64,000 bases of DNA from Natrinema sp. DC36 (lineage in GTDB: Archaea > Halobacteriota > Halobacteria > Halobacteriales > Natrialbaceae), in the NCBI RefSeq assembly GCF_020405225.1, contig NZ_CP084472.1:2418001-2482000 (forward strand), in the 5' to 3' direction. Position 1 is the stretch's first letter. Every line of letters begins with the position of its first letter. The notes under the pieces were generated by a model. It made no database searches, had not been told where the DNA came from, and was given only the letters and a program-made list of their open reading frames with translations. The translations under genes and the position numbers were made by a program. Below are positions 1-8,642 of the stretch, in pieces.

Positions 1-595
1 CGTTCGGCGAGATGCCGAGTCGCTGGCCGAGTTCGGCGAGCGAACACGACCGCGGAATGTCGAGGTAGCCGGCGTCGACGGCCGCGACGAGCGCTTCCCG
101 CTGTCGATCCGTGATCCCGTACTGAGAGCCGGAGTCGTTGGTGAGCTCGCGCCCATCGTGCAACTGCTGCAGTTCGACAGCGAGATCCTGATCCACGAAG
201 AAGGCGTGAAACCCCTCGAGCGCCTCCTCGCTCGGGAACGCGACGCGAAAGCGCCACCCCTCGTGCGTCGCAGTTACCTCCTGTAAGACATCGCCCGCTT
301 CGATCACGGTCGGATAGACGCTCGCCCGCTGACCGTCGTCCGTTAACTCGAGTTGGTAGAGTCGGCGACCGTCGAGGTCGACCACCTGTAAGGGGGTTTT
401 GACGGTCGGGTCGACCTCGAGACCGGCGTCGAACGCAGCCACCTCGTCGTCGCCGTCGACCCAGACGAGCATCTGATGGGTATCGTCTCTGGTGAGGTCC
501 GACTGTTCCCACGTGACTTTCGTATTCGGTGCGCGCGACAGCGTTTCGCGGAGAATAGGGTAGTCGATTACAAGCGTCGCAAGTAGCATCGCCAT
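1..595 (-). CDS. HTH_10 (Bat-type) transcriptional regulator, 3' end outside window
   Basis: The reading frame runs from an ATG at 595 (a second ATG lies at 589) off the left edge, giving 198 codons. The C-terminal part seen here reads GITDRQREALVAA..., with a PRSCSLAELGQRLGIS helix-turn-helix. That is the HTH_10 signature of haloarchaeal Bat-like regulators. The N-terminal about 150 residues carry no sensor domain that I recognise, only the ligand- or partner-binding-like region usual in short members of this family. The last residues of the recognition helix are cut by the window edge. It is transcribed divergently from the winged-helix gene at 730. The target genes are unknown. Confidence 0.85.
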   Translation of the reverse strand, partial: MAMLLATLVIDYPILRETLSRAPNTKVTWEQSDLTRDDTHQMLVWVDGDDEVAAFDAGLEVDPTVKTPLQVVDLDGRRLYQLELTDDGQRASVYPTVIEAGDVLQEVTATHEGWRFRVAFPSEEALEGFHAFFVDQDLAVELQQLHDGRELTNDSGSQYGITDRQREALVAAVDAGYLDIPRSCSLAELGQRLGISPN

Positions 596-729
596 GAGAT
601 ACCGCTGATACGTATCGGTTGGGTATCTCCGTTTCGGCCCCGTTCCTCACGAGTGATCGCGACCGTCGTAAAAAGGCCGTGAATACTTACGCCCCGTCCC
701 TATCCGGTGGGACCGTTCATTGGGAGGTG

Positions 730-1089
730 ATGACTGACCAAGACGGAATGGGGAGCGAGGACTCCATCCCGATCGATTCGTCTTTTGTCGCGTTGAGCGA
801 TCCGTGCCGTCGTTCCCTCTGTCGGTACGCGATGCGGACGGAGACGGAGCACGTTTCGCACGAGGAACTCGTCGATTACGTCGTCGAACGAGCACCGGAG
901 CCGGTCGCGGCGGACGCCGATCGGCGGACCGTTGCGACGGAACTCGTACACATTCATCTCCCGAAGCTGGCCGACGCCGGATTGATCGAGTACGATCGGC
1001 AAAGCGGCGTCGTTCACGTCGATCGCGCGACGATCGAGGAATGCCTCGAGCGGGCCCGTACGACGATCGCAGACTTACAGGACGTGTGA
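730..1089 (+). CDS. DUF7344-type winged-helix regulator
   Basis: A 119-residue acidic protein with the pattern of the haloarchaeal DUF7344 winged helix: LSDPCRRSLCRYAM near the start, then ELVHIHLPKLADAGLIEYD. It is probably a small DNA-binding regulator. I chose the ATG at 730 because GGGAGGTG sits immediately upstream; the open frame extends back to 619 but that stretch is low-complexity and non-acidic. A second in-frame ATG is at 748. A paralogue with the same HLPKL..YDIIEYD pattern is at 41257-41622. No neighbouring gene points to a specific regulon. Confidence 0.8.
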   Translation: MTDQDGMGSEDSIPIDSSFVALSDPCRRSLCRYAMRTETEHVSHEELVDYVVERAPEPVAADADRRTVATELVHIHLPKLADAGLIEYDRQSGVVHVDRATIEECLERARTTIADLQDV

Positions 1090-1095
1090 GGTATC

Positions 1096-1137
1096 GTGGC
1101 CACTGAAACGAGTTATACACTGACTTTCAGTGGCTAC
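1096..1137. repeat. Palindromic element, GTAGCCACTGA family, copy 1
   Basis: GTGGCCACTGAAA at 1096-1108 is answered by TTTCAGTGGCTAC at 1125-1137, an almost perfect 13-bp inverted repeat. Longer relatives with the same ends occur at 39594-39668 and 49397-49469. It lies just after the stop at 1089, between convergent genes, so it could act as a transcript 3' end or be a tiny non-autonomous mobile element. Confidence 0.75.
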
Positions 1138-1154
1138 TACAGGTACCGACGGCG

Positions 1155-1850
1155 TCAGACCACGTCGCCGCGTACCGTCACGCCGTCCTGTTGTTCGCGC
1201 CAAGCGTGGAGCTCCTGTGCTGCTGTCTCGGCCTCGTCGCCGTCCAGCCCGAGCATCTCGAGCGCCGCGGACAGCGTCGGCAGGGCGAGCTCGCTCTCGC
1301 GGAGCTTCCGGAACGCCTCCTCGCTTCTGGTGCCGTCGGCCCAGAGACAGACCCCGCGGGGGTCGAGCAACTGCGTGTACTCATCGCGCAACTGCGCCCC
1401 GCGCAGCCGCTGGGTGACGTTGTCCTCGAACGACGAGTTACAGACCTCGAGGTGGATCGGCTCGTCGTCCCCGAGGAGGTGGGCCGCGAGACACTGCTCG
1501 GGGGCAGCGTGGCCGTTCGCGTTTGCCCGCAGGTACTGGGGGTACTCGCGGGCCCAGTCGGCCCGGACCGTCTTGCCGACCCCCTCGATACCGTGGGAGT
1601 CCCGGAACCGGGTCTCGGGATCCGATCCGTCACCGTCGCCGTCCGCGCTCGAGGCCGTCGGCTCGCTGTCGTCGCGCAGCAGGATATCCTTCGTAATGTA
1701 GACGTCCAGTCGCTCGACGGGATCGAGTCCGAGCGCCACGTCGCCCACGGCCCACACCTCGCGAACGGGTACCGGCATCCGCTCGCCCTCGACGGCGTCG
1801 ACCAGTCCCTCGAGACGGTCGACCGCGCGCTCCCGTTCGAATCCACTCAT
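1155..1850 (-). CDS. Conserved haloarchaeal protein (DUF7095-like)
   Basis: A 231-residue acidic protein starting MSGFERERAVDRLEGLVDAV at 1850. It contains GLDPVERLDVYITKDILLRD and an HLEVCNSSFEDNVTQRLRG segment. The composition and conserved-looking middle fit a family I recall as DUF7095, known only from halophilic archaea; the function is unknown. The open frame extends back to 2051, but the extra residues are arginine-rich and unlike haloarchaeal coding sequence. An internal acidic linker (SADGDGDGSDPETRF) is probably disordered. No catalytic motif or membrane segment is visible. Confidence 0.7.
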   Translation of the reverse strand: MSGFERERAVDRLEGLVDAVEGERMPVPVREVWAVGDVALGLDPVERLDVYITKDILLRDDSEPTASSADGDGDGSDPETRFRDSHGIEGVGKTVRADWAREYPQYLRANANGHAAPEQCLAAHLLGDDEPIHLEVCNSSFEDNVTQRLRGAQLRDEYTQLLDPRGVCLWADGTRSEEAFRKLRESELALPTLSAALEMLGLDGDEAETAAQELHAWREQQDGVTVRGDVV

Positions 1851-2090
1851 TACGCGAGTCTGGGGTCTCGAGTCGCAAAACGGTTTCCCGTTACGTCCCT
1901 CTGGATCGGTCCGTCGCGGCGTCGACGGCCTGTCGAACGGGTCGGATGAACGGAACCCTCGGCGTCGACCGGCTCGACCGTGTCGGTGCGATCGACGGAA
2001 TCGGTGTCCGCGGCCGCGAGTTCGGCTCGTCGGCGGAACCGCTCGTGTCAAGGAAGCAGGTTTTTACCGTCTCCCGGCGAACGGACACCT

Positions 2091-2831
2091 ATGCGACACC
2101 GGATCTTCAACGAGGACGGCGACGAAGAACTCGTCTTCGTCATGGGCTGGGGCAACCGCTGGACCCACGAGAACGTCAGCTGGCTCGTCGGACAGCTGAC
2201 CGAGGCCGGCTACCGGGTCCACGCGTTCGAGCTCCCCACGAACATCGACGACTTCAAAGCCGACTGGCTCGAGCCGGTTGCCGAGTACGTCCGCGACCTC
2301 GAGGAGTACCAGCTGCTGGGCCACAGCGCGGGTGCGCTCGTCGCACAGGCCTTGGACGGCGCGGACAACCACGTCTACCTGAGTCCGTGGTGGGGGTACG
2401 GCAAGGGGTTCCCGGAACCGCTGCTCGAGGCGGTGTCGAAACTGCCGACCACGTTCCCGTGTCTCCCCGTCGGCGACATGGATCGAGCGGCGCTCGGCTC
2501 GAAGGCTACCGACCATCAGATCGCAACGACCCCGTCGTGGGTCTCCCCGGCGTTCGTCCGGGAAACTCGCCGCGCACAGGACGAGCTACTGACGATCGAT
2601 CACGACGCCGTCGTCTTCTGCTCGCTGCGGGATCCGGTCGTCAGCCTCCGAGCGATCGGCGAGCGCGTACCCGCCGAACACGTCGTGCTGTACGACGGCG
2701 GTCACGAACTGTTCTCGTCTGGGAGCCGCGAGCGACACGTCGACACGCTGCTGGCAGCCCTCGAGGACGGCGCCGAGGCCGTCGAGGCGGACGACGAGTC
2801 CGAAGAAGAGACGGATCCGGTCCCGGCCTGA
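2091..2831 (+). CDS. Alpha/beta hydrolase fold protein
   Basis: 246 residues from the ATG at 2091. LLGHSAGALVAQAL carries the nucleophile elbow G-H-S-A-G (Ser79). SLRDPVVS supplies a likely acid residue and DGGHELF the likely catalytic His (about 205), so the triad order matches the alpha/beta hydrolase fold. MGWGNRWT near the N-terminus fits the oxyanion-hole loop. The last 25 residues are a strongly acidic tail. There is no signal peptide, so it should be cytoplasmic. The substrate cannot be inferred and no operon partner is evident. Confidence 0.8.
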   Translation: MRHRIFNEDGDEELVFVMGWGNRWTHENVSWLVGQLTEAGYRVHAFELPTNIDDFKADWLEPVAEYVRDLEEYQLLGHSAGALVAQALDGADNHVYLSPWWGYGKGFPEPLLEAVSKLPTTFPCLPVGDMDRAALGSKATDHQIATTPSWVSPAFVRETRRAQDELLTIDHDAVVFCSLRDPVVSLRAIGERVPAEHVVLYDGGHELFSSGSRERHVDTLLAALEDGAEAVEADDESEEETDPVPA

Positions 2832-2978
2832 GGCCGCGATCGGCCGGCGACGAGGGATGACGGACCGACGGACCGATGACCGCTTCGGGCCTGCTCAGTC
2901 CGGTAGCGAGGGCACGATGGTTACGAACCGTTCAGAGAAGAATAATTTAATGGAAATTGAAACAATAGTGGAATCGAT

Positions 2979-4395
2979 ATGGGTAGGGGACCGACGGAAC
3001 GCAGATCGACGGGACGACGCCGAAGCCGAACCGATCGTCGAACGTTCCTCCGAATCGCTGGATCGGGTGCGATAGCGACAGCGATCGCCGGCTGCAGCGA
3101 TACTGCGGAACCGACGGCTTCAGATACGGACTCGAGCGGGAACGAGACCGACGACGGCGAACCGTCCGACGACACGGGCGTAGTGAAGATCGGGCATCTC
3201 GCCCCGCTGGAACTGCCGATCGGGCTCGGATCGCAACGAAGCGCCGACGTCGCGGTCGCCGAACTCAACGAAAACGGGGGCGTGCTCGACAGCCGCGTTC
3301 GGCTGGTCCTCGTTCGTCGAGGTCGGCGGCCGGATCCGAAGGGACCCGCAGCTACTACACGACTGCGTTGGAAGCCGCCGGTCGTCTCGTTCACGAGGAC
3401 GACGTCGATGTCCTCGTCGAGGCGAGTACGACGTCGGTGGCCCGCGGAATCGTCGATATCGCCGCCGAGAACGACGTTCCGTGTCTTCTCACCGGAACGG
3501 GATCGACGGCGATCCTCGAGGAAACAGTCGGCGAGGCGTACGACCGGTACCGAAACGTCTTCCGAACGGGGCCGATCAACGGCAACTTCAAGGCCGAACT
3601 GATGGGCGATTACGCCGCGTTCCTCGCGGACACACACGGCTGGACCGACTTCGCCCACCTCCCCGAGGACGCGCCGTGGACCGTTCTGTTCCGCGATCGG
3701 TTCACCGACGAGGTCGAATCCGAGGGCTGGAGATCGTGTACGAAGAGACCGTCTCCCGCAGCGTTAGCAACGACAGGCCGATATTCGACGATATCGAAAC
3801 GGAAGCTGCGGACGCGCTCTTCCGGTTCGTCGATTCGGCAGGGAAACTGCAGATGCAGTGGATTACCAACCTGTACCCGTTTTCGATCGAAGGCATCCAC
3901 TACGCCTCGATGCTCCCCGACTTCTGGGAGCTAACGAGGGGTGCCCGTTCGTACGAGACGACCGGCCACGTCGGAGGCGGTGGGATCGTCGATCTGACGG
4001 ATCAGACGCTGGAGTTCGTCGACGCCTACGAGGACGCGGCCGGCGACGAAGCGCCGGGAAAGCCGTTGGAGACGGGAGTGAGCACGTACGACGCGATCCA
4101 CTGCTACGCGCAGGCCGTCACCGACGCCGGGACCCTCGACTACCGAACCGATCTCGACGCCATCGTCGACGCGATGCTCGGCCTCGAGTACGTGGGTGCT
4201 GCGGGCGAGGTTTCGCTGTACGGCGAGGACGGGGCGTACCCGCACGACGTCCGACCGGTACGCAACGGGGACGGGCGGATCACGAACTATCCGGTGATCC
4301 AGTGGGTACCGGACGGCAGCGGCGGCGGCCGACAGGAGTGTGTCTTCCCGCGCGAACACGCGACCGCAATTCACCGGGTTCCACCGTGGCTGTAG
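2979..4395 (+). pseudogene. Frameshifted branched-chain-amino-acid-type ABC solute-binding lipoprotein
   Basis: Three successive frames together encode one Peripla_BP_6-like protein of about 470 residues. Frame one (2979 to about 3310) starts with a Tat signal and lipobox (RRTFLRIAGSG... AIAGC) followed by VVKIGHLAPLELPIG. Frame two (about 3320-3730) reads EDDVDVLVEASTTSVARGIVDI. Frame three (about 3728-4395) carries the remainder to EHATAIHRVPPWL. The second break is a clean one-base loss: GGCTGGAG at 3726-3733 would read in frame as GGCCTGGAG. The first break lies between about 3300 and 3360 and is less clear. No permease or ATPase genes follow, so the transporter is incomplete here. Sequencing error is the alternative to decay. 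Confidence 0.85.
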
Positions 4396-4463
4396 GGCGG
4401 CGTCGGACGCGATCACACTCGGCAACGAAACCGTGATTGGCGGGGGGCGACAACGGCCCGCTA

Positions 4464-5423
4464 ATGGACTGTAACCGGTGTAACGAGGAGGCGATCATGC
4501 ACGCCGCGTACTCCGGAGCCCACCTCTGTCCGGACCACTTTCGCGAGTCGGTCGAAAAGCGGGTACGTCGCCGGATCCGGCGGGACGATCTCGTCCCCCA
4601 CGATATAACGCCAGAGAACCCCCAGACCTGGGTGATCGGCCTCTCCGGCGGGAAGGACAGCGTCGTTCTCACGCAGATCCTCCACGACACGTTCGCCGAG
4701 GACCCCCGCATCGAACTCGTCGGCCTGACGATTCACGAGGGGATCGAGGGCTACCGTGACAAGTCGGTCGAGGCCTGCGTCGAACTCAGCGAGGAGCTGG
4801 GGATCCGCCACGAACTCGTCAGCTACGAGGAGGAGTTCGGCGTCCGAATGGACGACGTCGTCGAAGATGACCCCGAAAACATGGCCCCCTGTGCCTACTG
4901 CGGCGTCTTCCGGCGGGACCTCCTCTCGGAGTACGCCGAGGCGCTCGAGGCCGACCTCCTCCTGACGGGTCACAATCTCGACGACGAGGCCCAGACCGCG
5001 CTGATGAACGTCCTCGAGGGCGACGTCGAACAGATGGCGAAACACTTCGACGCCAGCCTCGGTCCGCTGTCCGACCGCGAGGAGCAAGACGAGTTCGTCC
5101 CGCGCGCGAAACCGCTCCGGGACGTTCCGGAGAAAGAAGTCGCTCTCTACGCCCACGTCGAGGACCTCCCGGCCCACATCACCGAGTGCCCCCACGCCAG
5201 CGAGGCCTACCGCGGTGAGATCCAGCAACTCGTCTACGACCTCGAGGAGAACCACCCCGGGACCCGGCACTCGATCCTCTCGGGATACGAGGAACTGGCG
5301 TCGATCGCCGCCGAAAAGTACGCCGGCGACGACGGTGCCGACCTGCAGGAGTGCGTCGAGTGCGGCTCGACGACGACCCGAGAGGTCTGTCGAAAGTGTT
5401 CGTTGCTCGAGTCGCTCGCGTAA
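4464..5423 (+). CDS. ncsA: tRNA 2-thiolation adenylating enzyme (NcsA/TtuA family)
   Basis: 319 residues from the ATG at 4464. The PP-loop SGGKDS (residues 61-66) binds ATP. APCAYCGVFRR (Cys143, Cys146) and TGHNLDDEAQT are the conserved TtuA/NcsA motifs. Zinc-binding cysteines flank both ends (MDCNRCNEEA at the start, CVECGSTTTREVCRKC at the end). The enzyme adenylates and thiolates wobble uridine-34 (or U54) of tRNA, with sulfur from a SAMP ubiquitin-like protein. It sits tail to tail with ftsZ2, as ncsA (HVO_0580) does with ftsZ2 (HVO_0581) in Haloferax volcanii by my recollection. Confidence 0.93.
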   Translation: MDCNRCNEEAIMHAAYSGAHLCPDHFRESVEKRVRRRIRRDDLVPHDITPENPQTWVIGLSGGKDSVVLTQILHDTFAEDPRIELVGLTIHEGIEGYRDKSVEACVELSEELGIRHELVSYEEEFGVRMDDVVEDDPENMAPCAYCGVFRRDLLSEYAEALEADLLLTGHNLDDEAQTALMNVLEGDVEQMAKHFDASLGPLSDREEQDEFVPRAKPLRDVPEKEVALYAHVEDLPAHITECPHASEAYRGEIQQLVYDLEENHPGTRHSILSGYEELASIAAEKYAGDDGADLQECVECGSTTTREVCRKCSLLESLA

Positions 5424-5772
5424 TCCGAGTTCGGTCTCCGCTCAACTGTCCCGTTTTCCGATCCCTGTCGTCTTGATCTCGTCCCGTCGGTCGTTCCGTC
5501 CCGGGACCGTTCGTTCTCAGCCGGCAGCGCGACGGACGTTCTACAGTGTATACGTCGTGTTATACACAGTCGAACGAATCGGCCACCGATGGAGCGTGCC
5601 GTCGGTGAGCGGGACGATATCGGATACCGAAGACAGCCATCTCGCCGAATGCTATCGCTCACAAACCAAACGACCGTAAAACGCGACTGGTGATACCGAC
5701 TGCCGGTCGGCACGACGGTGGTGTGTCAATCGTGTGGTCGTGCCGGATCGGTCGAGCGGCGTCCCGTCGCGA
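5424..5772. other. Intergenic region between convergent ncsA and ftsZ2, with an inverted repeat
   Basis: There is no convincing gene in these 349 bases. The one clear structure is an inverted repeat, GTGTATA at 5546-5552 and TATACAC at 5561-5567, separated by eight bases. It resembles a dimeric regulator site or a paired TATA-like sequence. The short open frames here have arginine/serine-rich, non-haloarchaeal composition. Confidence 0.5.
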
Positions 5773-6963
5773 TTACCGGATTACGTCGACGCCGTTCTGT
5801 TTCTCGACTTGCTCGCGGCCGCCGTCGCTCTGCGCGCCGTATTCTTTGCCCGTCTTTTCGACGTTATTGCTCGCGTCGAAGTCGGCATCGTTCAGGCCCT
5901 CGATGCTCTGTCGGGACTTGTCGGCCTGCTTCTGGGTGGTCGGTCCGAGCACCTGTGCGCTCTGGACGCCGGTCATGATCGCCATGACGCGAACCTTGCC
6001 CTTGTAGTTCTCCTGAATTCGGGCGCCCCAGATGACGTTTGCGCTGGCCTCGAGGCGCTCGGTGATGTTGTCCGCGATTCCCTCGGCCTCTTTCAGCGTG
6101 AGGTCGGGGCCGCCGGTGATGTGGACGAGCCCACCGGACGCGCCGCGGTAGTCGACGTCCAGTAGCGGGTGGTTCATCGCGTCCTTGACGACCTCGTCGG
6201 TCTTGTTCTTGTCCTGGGTCTCGCCGACCAACATGACGGCGACGCCGCCCTGGTTCATGATCGTGGACATGTCCGCGTAGTCCAGGTTGATCAGCGAGGG
6301 CTGGGTGATCGTCTCCGAGATACCCTTGACGGTTTCGGCGATGATCTGGTCCATCACCGAGAACGCCTTGCCGATCGGCAGGTTCGGGACGTAGTCGAGC
6401 AGTCGGTTGTTGTCGAGGACGATGATCGAGTCGGCCTGTTCGCGGAGCTTCTCGAGGCCTTCCTCGGCTTTCACCGTGCGGGCGCGCTCGACGTTGAACG
6501 GCGTCGAGACCATCCCGACGACGATCGCACCCTGCTCTTTGGCGATCTTCGAGACGACGGGGGCGGCACCCGTGCCGGTGCCACCGCCCATCCCCGCGGT
6601 CACGAACACGAGGTCCGCGTCGCCGAGGACCTCCTTGATCGTTCCCTGGGCCATCTCGGTCGCGCGCTCGCCCATCGAGGGGTCGCCGCCGGCGCCGAGC
6701 CCGTTCGTGAGCGATTTGCCCACGAGGATCTTCGTGTCGGCCTCGATCATCTTGAGGTGCTGTTTGTCCGTGTTGATCGCCACGGTGTCAGCACCGTCGA
6801 CGCCGATGTTGTACAGTCGGTTGATGGTGTTGTTACCGGCACCGCCCGCACCGACGATGACGATTCGGGGCTCCCCGAACTCGTCGTCATCGTCCATCGA
6901 GGCGTCCATCTCCCGGGCTTCTTCCTCCGCGTTCTCCAGGGCGTCCTGAACGATATCCTGCAT
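5773..6963 (-). CDS. ftsZ2: Cell division tubulin homologue FtsZ2
   Basis: 396 residues. GTP-binding glycine-rich motif GGGTGTG is at residues 126-132, with [12 protein letters not shown] at the N-terminus and the T7 catalytic loop NLDYAD near 226-231. The start [20 protein letters not shown] and the gene context (cdrS immediately upstream, ncsA convergent) point to FtsZ2 rather than FtsZ1. FtsZ2 polymerises at midcell and drives constriction, with SepF as membrane anchor. The ATG at 6963 lies two bases after the cdrS stop, so the two are certainly co-transcribed and probably translationally coupled. The C-terminal 50 residues are a charged linker without an obvious FtsA/ZipA-type tail motif. 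Confidence 0.96.
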   Translation of the reverse strand: MQDIVQDALENAEEEAREMDASMDDDDEFGEPRIVIVGAGGAGNNTINRLYNIGVDGADTVAINTDKQHLKMIEADTKILVGKSLTNGLGAGGDPSMGERATEMAQGTIKEVLGDADLVFVTAGMGGGTGTGAAPVVSKIAKEQGAIVVGMVSTPFNVERARTVKAEEGLEKLREQADSIIVLDNNRLLDYVPNLPIGKAFSVMDQIIAETVKGISETITQPSLINLDYADMSTIMNQGGVAVMLVGETQDKNKTDEVVKDAMNHPLLDVDYRGASGGLVHITGGPDLTLKEAEGIADNITERLEASANVIWGARIQENYKGKVRVMAIMTGVQSAQVLGPTTQKQADKSRQSIEGLNDADFDASNNVEKTGKEYGAQSDGGREQVEKQNGVDVIR

Positions 6964-6965
6964 CG

Positions 6966-7145
6966 TTACACCTTGGCCCAGTTGCGTTTGCCGGATTGGT
7001 CTGTGGGGCCGTCCCCTTGTTCATTTATCATCTCACGGACGGCCGACCGGATCGCTTCGCTCCGGTTCGGGAATTCGCCCGAGTCGACTAATTGCTCTAC
7101 CTCATCGATCTGCTGTTTCGGAATTCGCAGTGTCACACGCTCCAT
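6966..7145 (-). CDS. cdrS: Ribbon-helix-helix cell-division regulator CdrS
   Basis: A 59-residue gene from the ATG at 7145 to TAA at 6966-6968. The translation begins [20 protein letters not shown], then [20 protein letters not shown]: a complete MetJ/CopG ribbon-helix-helix domain (beta strand VTLRIP, then two helices), followed by a short tail ending NWAKV. It is first in the operon with ftsZ2. In Halobacterium the orthologue CdrS controls ftsZ2 and division genes (established knowledge). Its promoter region carries several copies of GTAAGAC/GTCTTAC, a plausible operator for CdrS itself or for CdrL upstream. Confidence 0.93.
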   Translation of the reverse strand: MERVTLRIPKQQIDEVEQLVDSGEFPNRSEAIRSAVREMINEQGDGPTDQSGKRNWAKV

Positions 7146-7165
7146 GGTTGTATTCCCCGTTTGGG

Positions 7166-7337
7166 GTAAGACGGTGGCGCGCCCCTGTCAGACGCGGCGT
7201 GTCTTACGTTTGAACCGCCCGTCATCGGGCGATTTCCCGTCTTTACGACGAGTGTAAGACAATCCGTCTTACGCGAATAACCCGATGTCCGGCATAGATA
7301 ATAAAGCTTTCGTCGACAGTGATTGTCTTCGTCTTAC
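7166..7337 (-). promoter_or_regulatory. cdrS-ftsZ2 promoter with GTAAGAC/GTCTTAC operators
   Basis: The heptamer GTAAGAC or its complement occurs at 7166-7172, 7201-7207, 7254-7260, 7266-7272 and 7331-7337. The pair at 7254-7272 forms a perfect palindrome GTAAGAC-N5-GTCTTAC. On the minus strand a TATA-like TTTATTAT (7305-7298) would place the transcription start near 7275. The palindrome then lies just downstream of the start and the heptamer at 7331 upstream of TATA. This layout suits repression by a ribbon-helix-helix dimer (CdrL and/or CdrS). Site assignment is inference. Confidence 0.75.
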
Positions 7338-7342
7338 ACCGG

Positions 7343-7984
7343 TCAGAACTGCGTCCCGTCGGACTCGAGGACGTCCGCCGCGGGCGTCCGACGACCGCAG
7401 CTGGGACAGAACGACCAGTCGGATCGGATCTCGTCGCCACACTCACAGAACAATCGTCGGGAGGCCTTCTCGCCACAGTTGGGGCAGTACACGTGGTCGC
7501 CGCCGAGTCGGTCGCCACACTGGTTGCACTGCCGTCCGTTCTCTCGTCCGTCGGGGGACTGCGTCCCCGCGCGTTCACGAGCCCCTGCCGCCTCTCCGTC
7601 GTTCGGAGTCGGCTCGCGCGCACCAGTCTGCCGTTGTCCGCTCGACTGCGAGTTCCGCTCGCTCGACTGGACCGCCGCCCCCTCGAGCGAGATCGAGACG
7701 TTGACGTCCTGCGGTTCGGGCGACGGCGTCGGGTCGCGTGCGTTCGAGCCCGCGCGGTCGATGCCGAGTTCCCGGAGTCGGTCGTCCACACGCGTGCGAA
7801 TCAGTTCGTCGATCACGTCCGTCCGCGCCCGGTCCGATTCCGGGCGATCCTCGCTGCCCGCAGCCTCGTCGCTCCCCTCGAGGTACGATCTGAGCGCCTC
7901 TCGCATCGCTTCGCTCTTGGAGGCGTCGAGCTCCTCGAGTTGCTCGACGAGGTCGTCGTCCGCGCGGAACGTGATCTTGCTCAT
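7343..7984 (-). CDS. cdrL: Ribbon-helix-helix / double zinc ribbon regulator CdrL
   Basis: 213 residues from the ATG at 7984. Residues 1-45 are a ribbon-helix-helix domain (MSKITFRADDDLVEQLEELD, then SKSEAMREALRSYLE). A long acidic, Ser/Gln-rich linker follows. The C-terminal 70 residues hold two zinc ribbons (CNQCGDRLGGDHVYCPNC and FCECGDEIRSDWSFCPSC). This domain order and position upstream of cdrS-ftsZ2 match CdrL, the long partner described in haloarchaea, which binds the cdrS-ftsZ2 promoter. The stop at 7343 is only six bases from the nearest GTCTTAC heptamer (7331-7337), so cdrL and the cdrS promoter are intimately linked. Confidence 0.9.
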   Translation of the reverse strand: MSKITFRADDDLVEQLEELDASKSEAMREALRSYLEGSDEAAGSEDRPESDRARTDVIDELIRTRVDDRLRELGIDRAGSNARDPTPSPEPQDVNVSISLEGAAVQSSERNSQSSGQRQTGAREPTPNDGEAAGARERAGTQSPDGRENGRQCNQCGDRLGGDHVYCPNCGEKASRRLFCECGDEIRSDWSFCPSCGRRTPAADVLESDGTQF

Positions 7985-8109
7985 GGCCGAAGTACCTCCG
8001 TGTTATCACCCCTCCTATATCAATCATTCTGCTGTTCCGGCTCAGTTACACGTTCGTCCAGTCTCGAATAATAACCCTTATGTGTTCCACGGCGGCTACG
8101 TTTGGGTGC

Positions 8110-8183
8110 CCGCCCTTAGCTCAGACTGGTAGAGCAGTCGACTGTAGATCGACTTGCCCCCCGTTCAAATCGGGGAGGGCGGA
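8110..8183 (+). tRNA. tRNA-Tyr (anticodon GUA)
   Basis: The acceptor stem CCGCCCT (8110-8116) pairs with AGGGCGG (8176-8182), and A8183 is the discriminator. The D arm starts at GCTC. The anticodon stem GTCGA/TCGAC encloses the loop CTGTAGA with anticodon GTA at 8144-8146. The T arm is CCCCG-TTCAAAT-CGGGG. CCA is not encoded and no intron is present. The 3' end is duplicated downstream at 8321-8341, which marks it as an integration target. Confidence 0.97.
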
Positions 8184-8341
8184 CTTTTACGACGACCAAC
8201 ACCGCGAGCGGAGCGAGCGGACTGGTCGTCGTAAAAGGAGACCGCGACACGATTTTGAACATGGAAGTCGCACGCCCACGCAGCCGAGCGAAGCGAGGCG
8301 AGTCGGAACGTCTTCCATCTGTTCAAATCGGGGAGGGCGGA
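8163..8341 (+). repeat. Duplicated tRNA-Tyr 3' end (att-like direct repeat) with hairpin between
   Basis: Bases 8163-8183 of the tRNA (GTTCAAATCGGGG then AGGGCGGA) recur exactly at 8321-8341, 158 bp downstream. A partial third copy, GTTCAAAT, is near 8370. This is the scar tyrosine integrases leave when using a tRNA 3' end as attB. Between the copies, CTTTTACGACGACCA (8184-8198) and TGGTCGTCGTAAAAG (8223-8237) form a perfect 15-bp hairpin around GAGCGGAGCGAGCG. A second weaker inverted repeat (TGGAAG / CTTCCA) follows. No integrase gene is present. Confidence 0.8.
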
Positions 8342-8642
8342 AGCGAGCGCACCGGACTGTCTGACAGCTGTTCAAATTCACTCCACTCGAGACGGCCGCA
8401 GATTCTGAGTTGAACGAGGACCGTGTCGGGGGTCCGGGCCGTCCTCGACGAGATTAGCACGCCCCTCGAGGGCGAGAGGGTGTGGGCGCGGACTCAGCAC
8501 GTCTAGGTGATCGTGTCGCCGATACGGTACGCCAACGGTGAGGGCACCGTCGAGCCGGGAGCGAACGCAGTCGCGTTGCGGTCCTCGCCGATTGTATTTC
8601 AGTGAGTCCCCGATCGTCATCCGATCTGCGTCCGACAGCAAC

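Noticed and set aside
2857-3075. 72-codon plus-strand frame before the ABC binding protein pseudogene
   Set aside because: It overlaps the Tat signal coding region in another frame and has no family-like features.
5773-6963. Assignment as FtsZ1
   Set aside because: The N-terminal sequence, the cdrS gene directly upstream and convergent ncsA fit FtsZ2.
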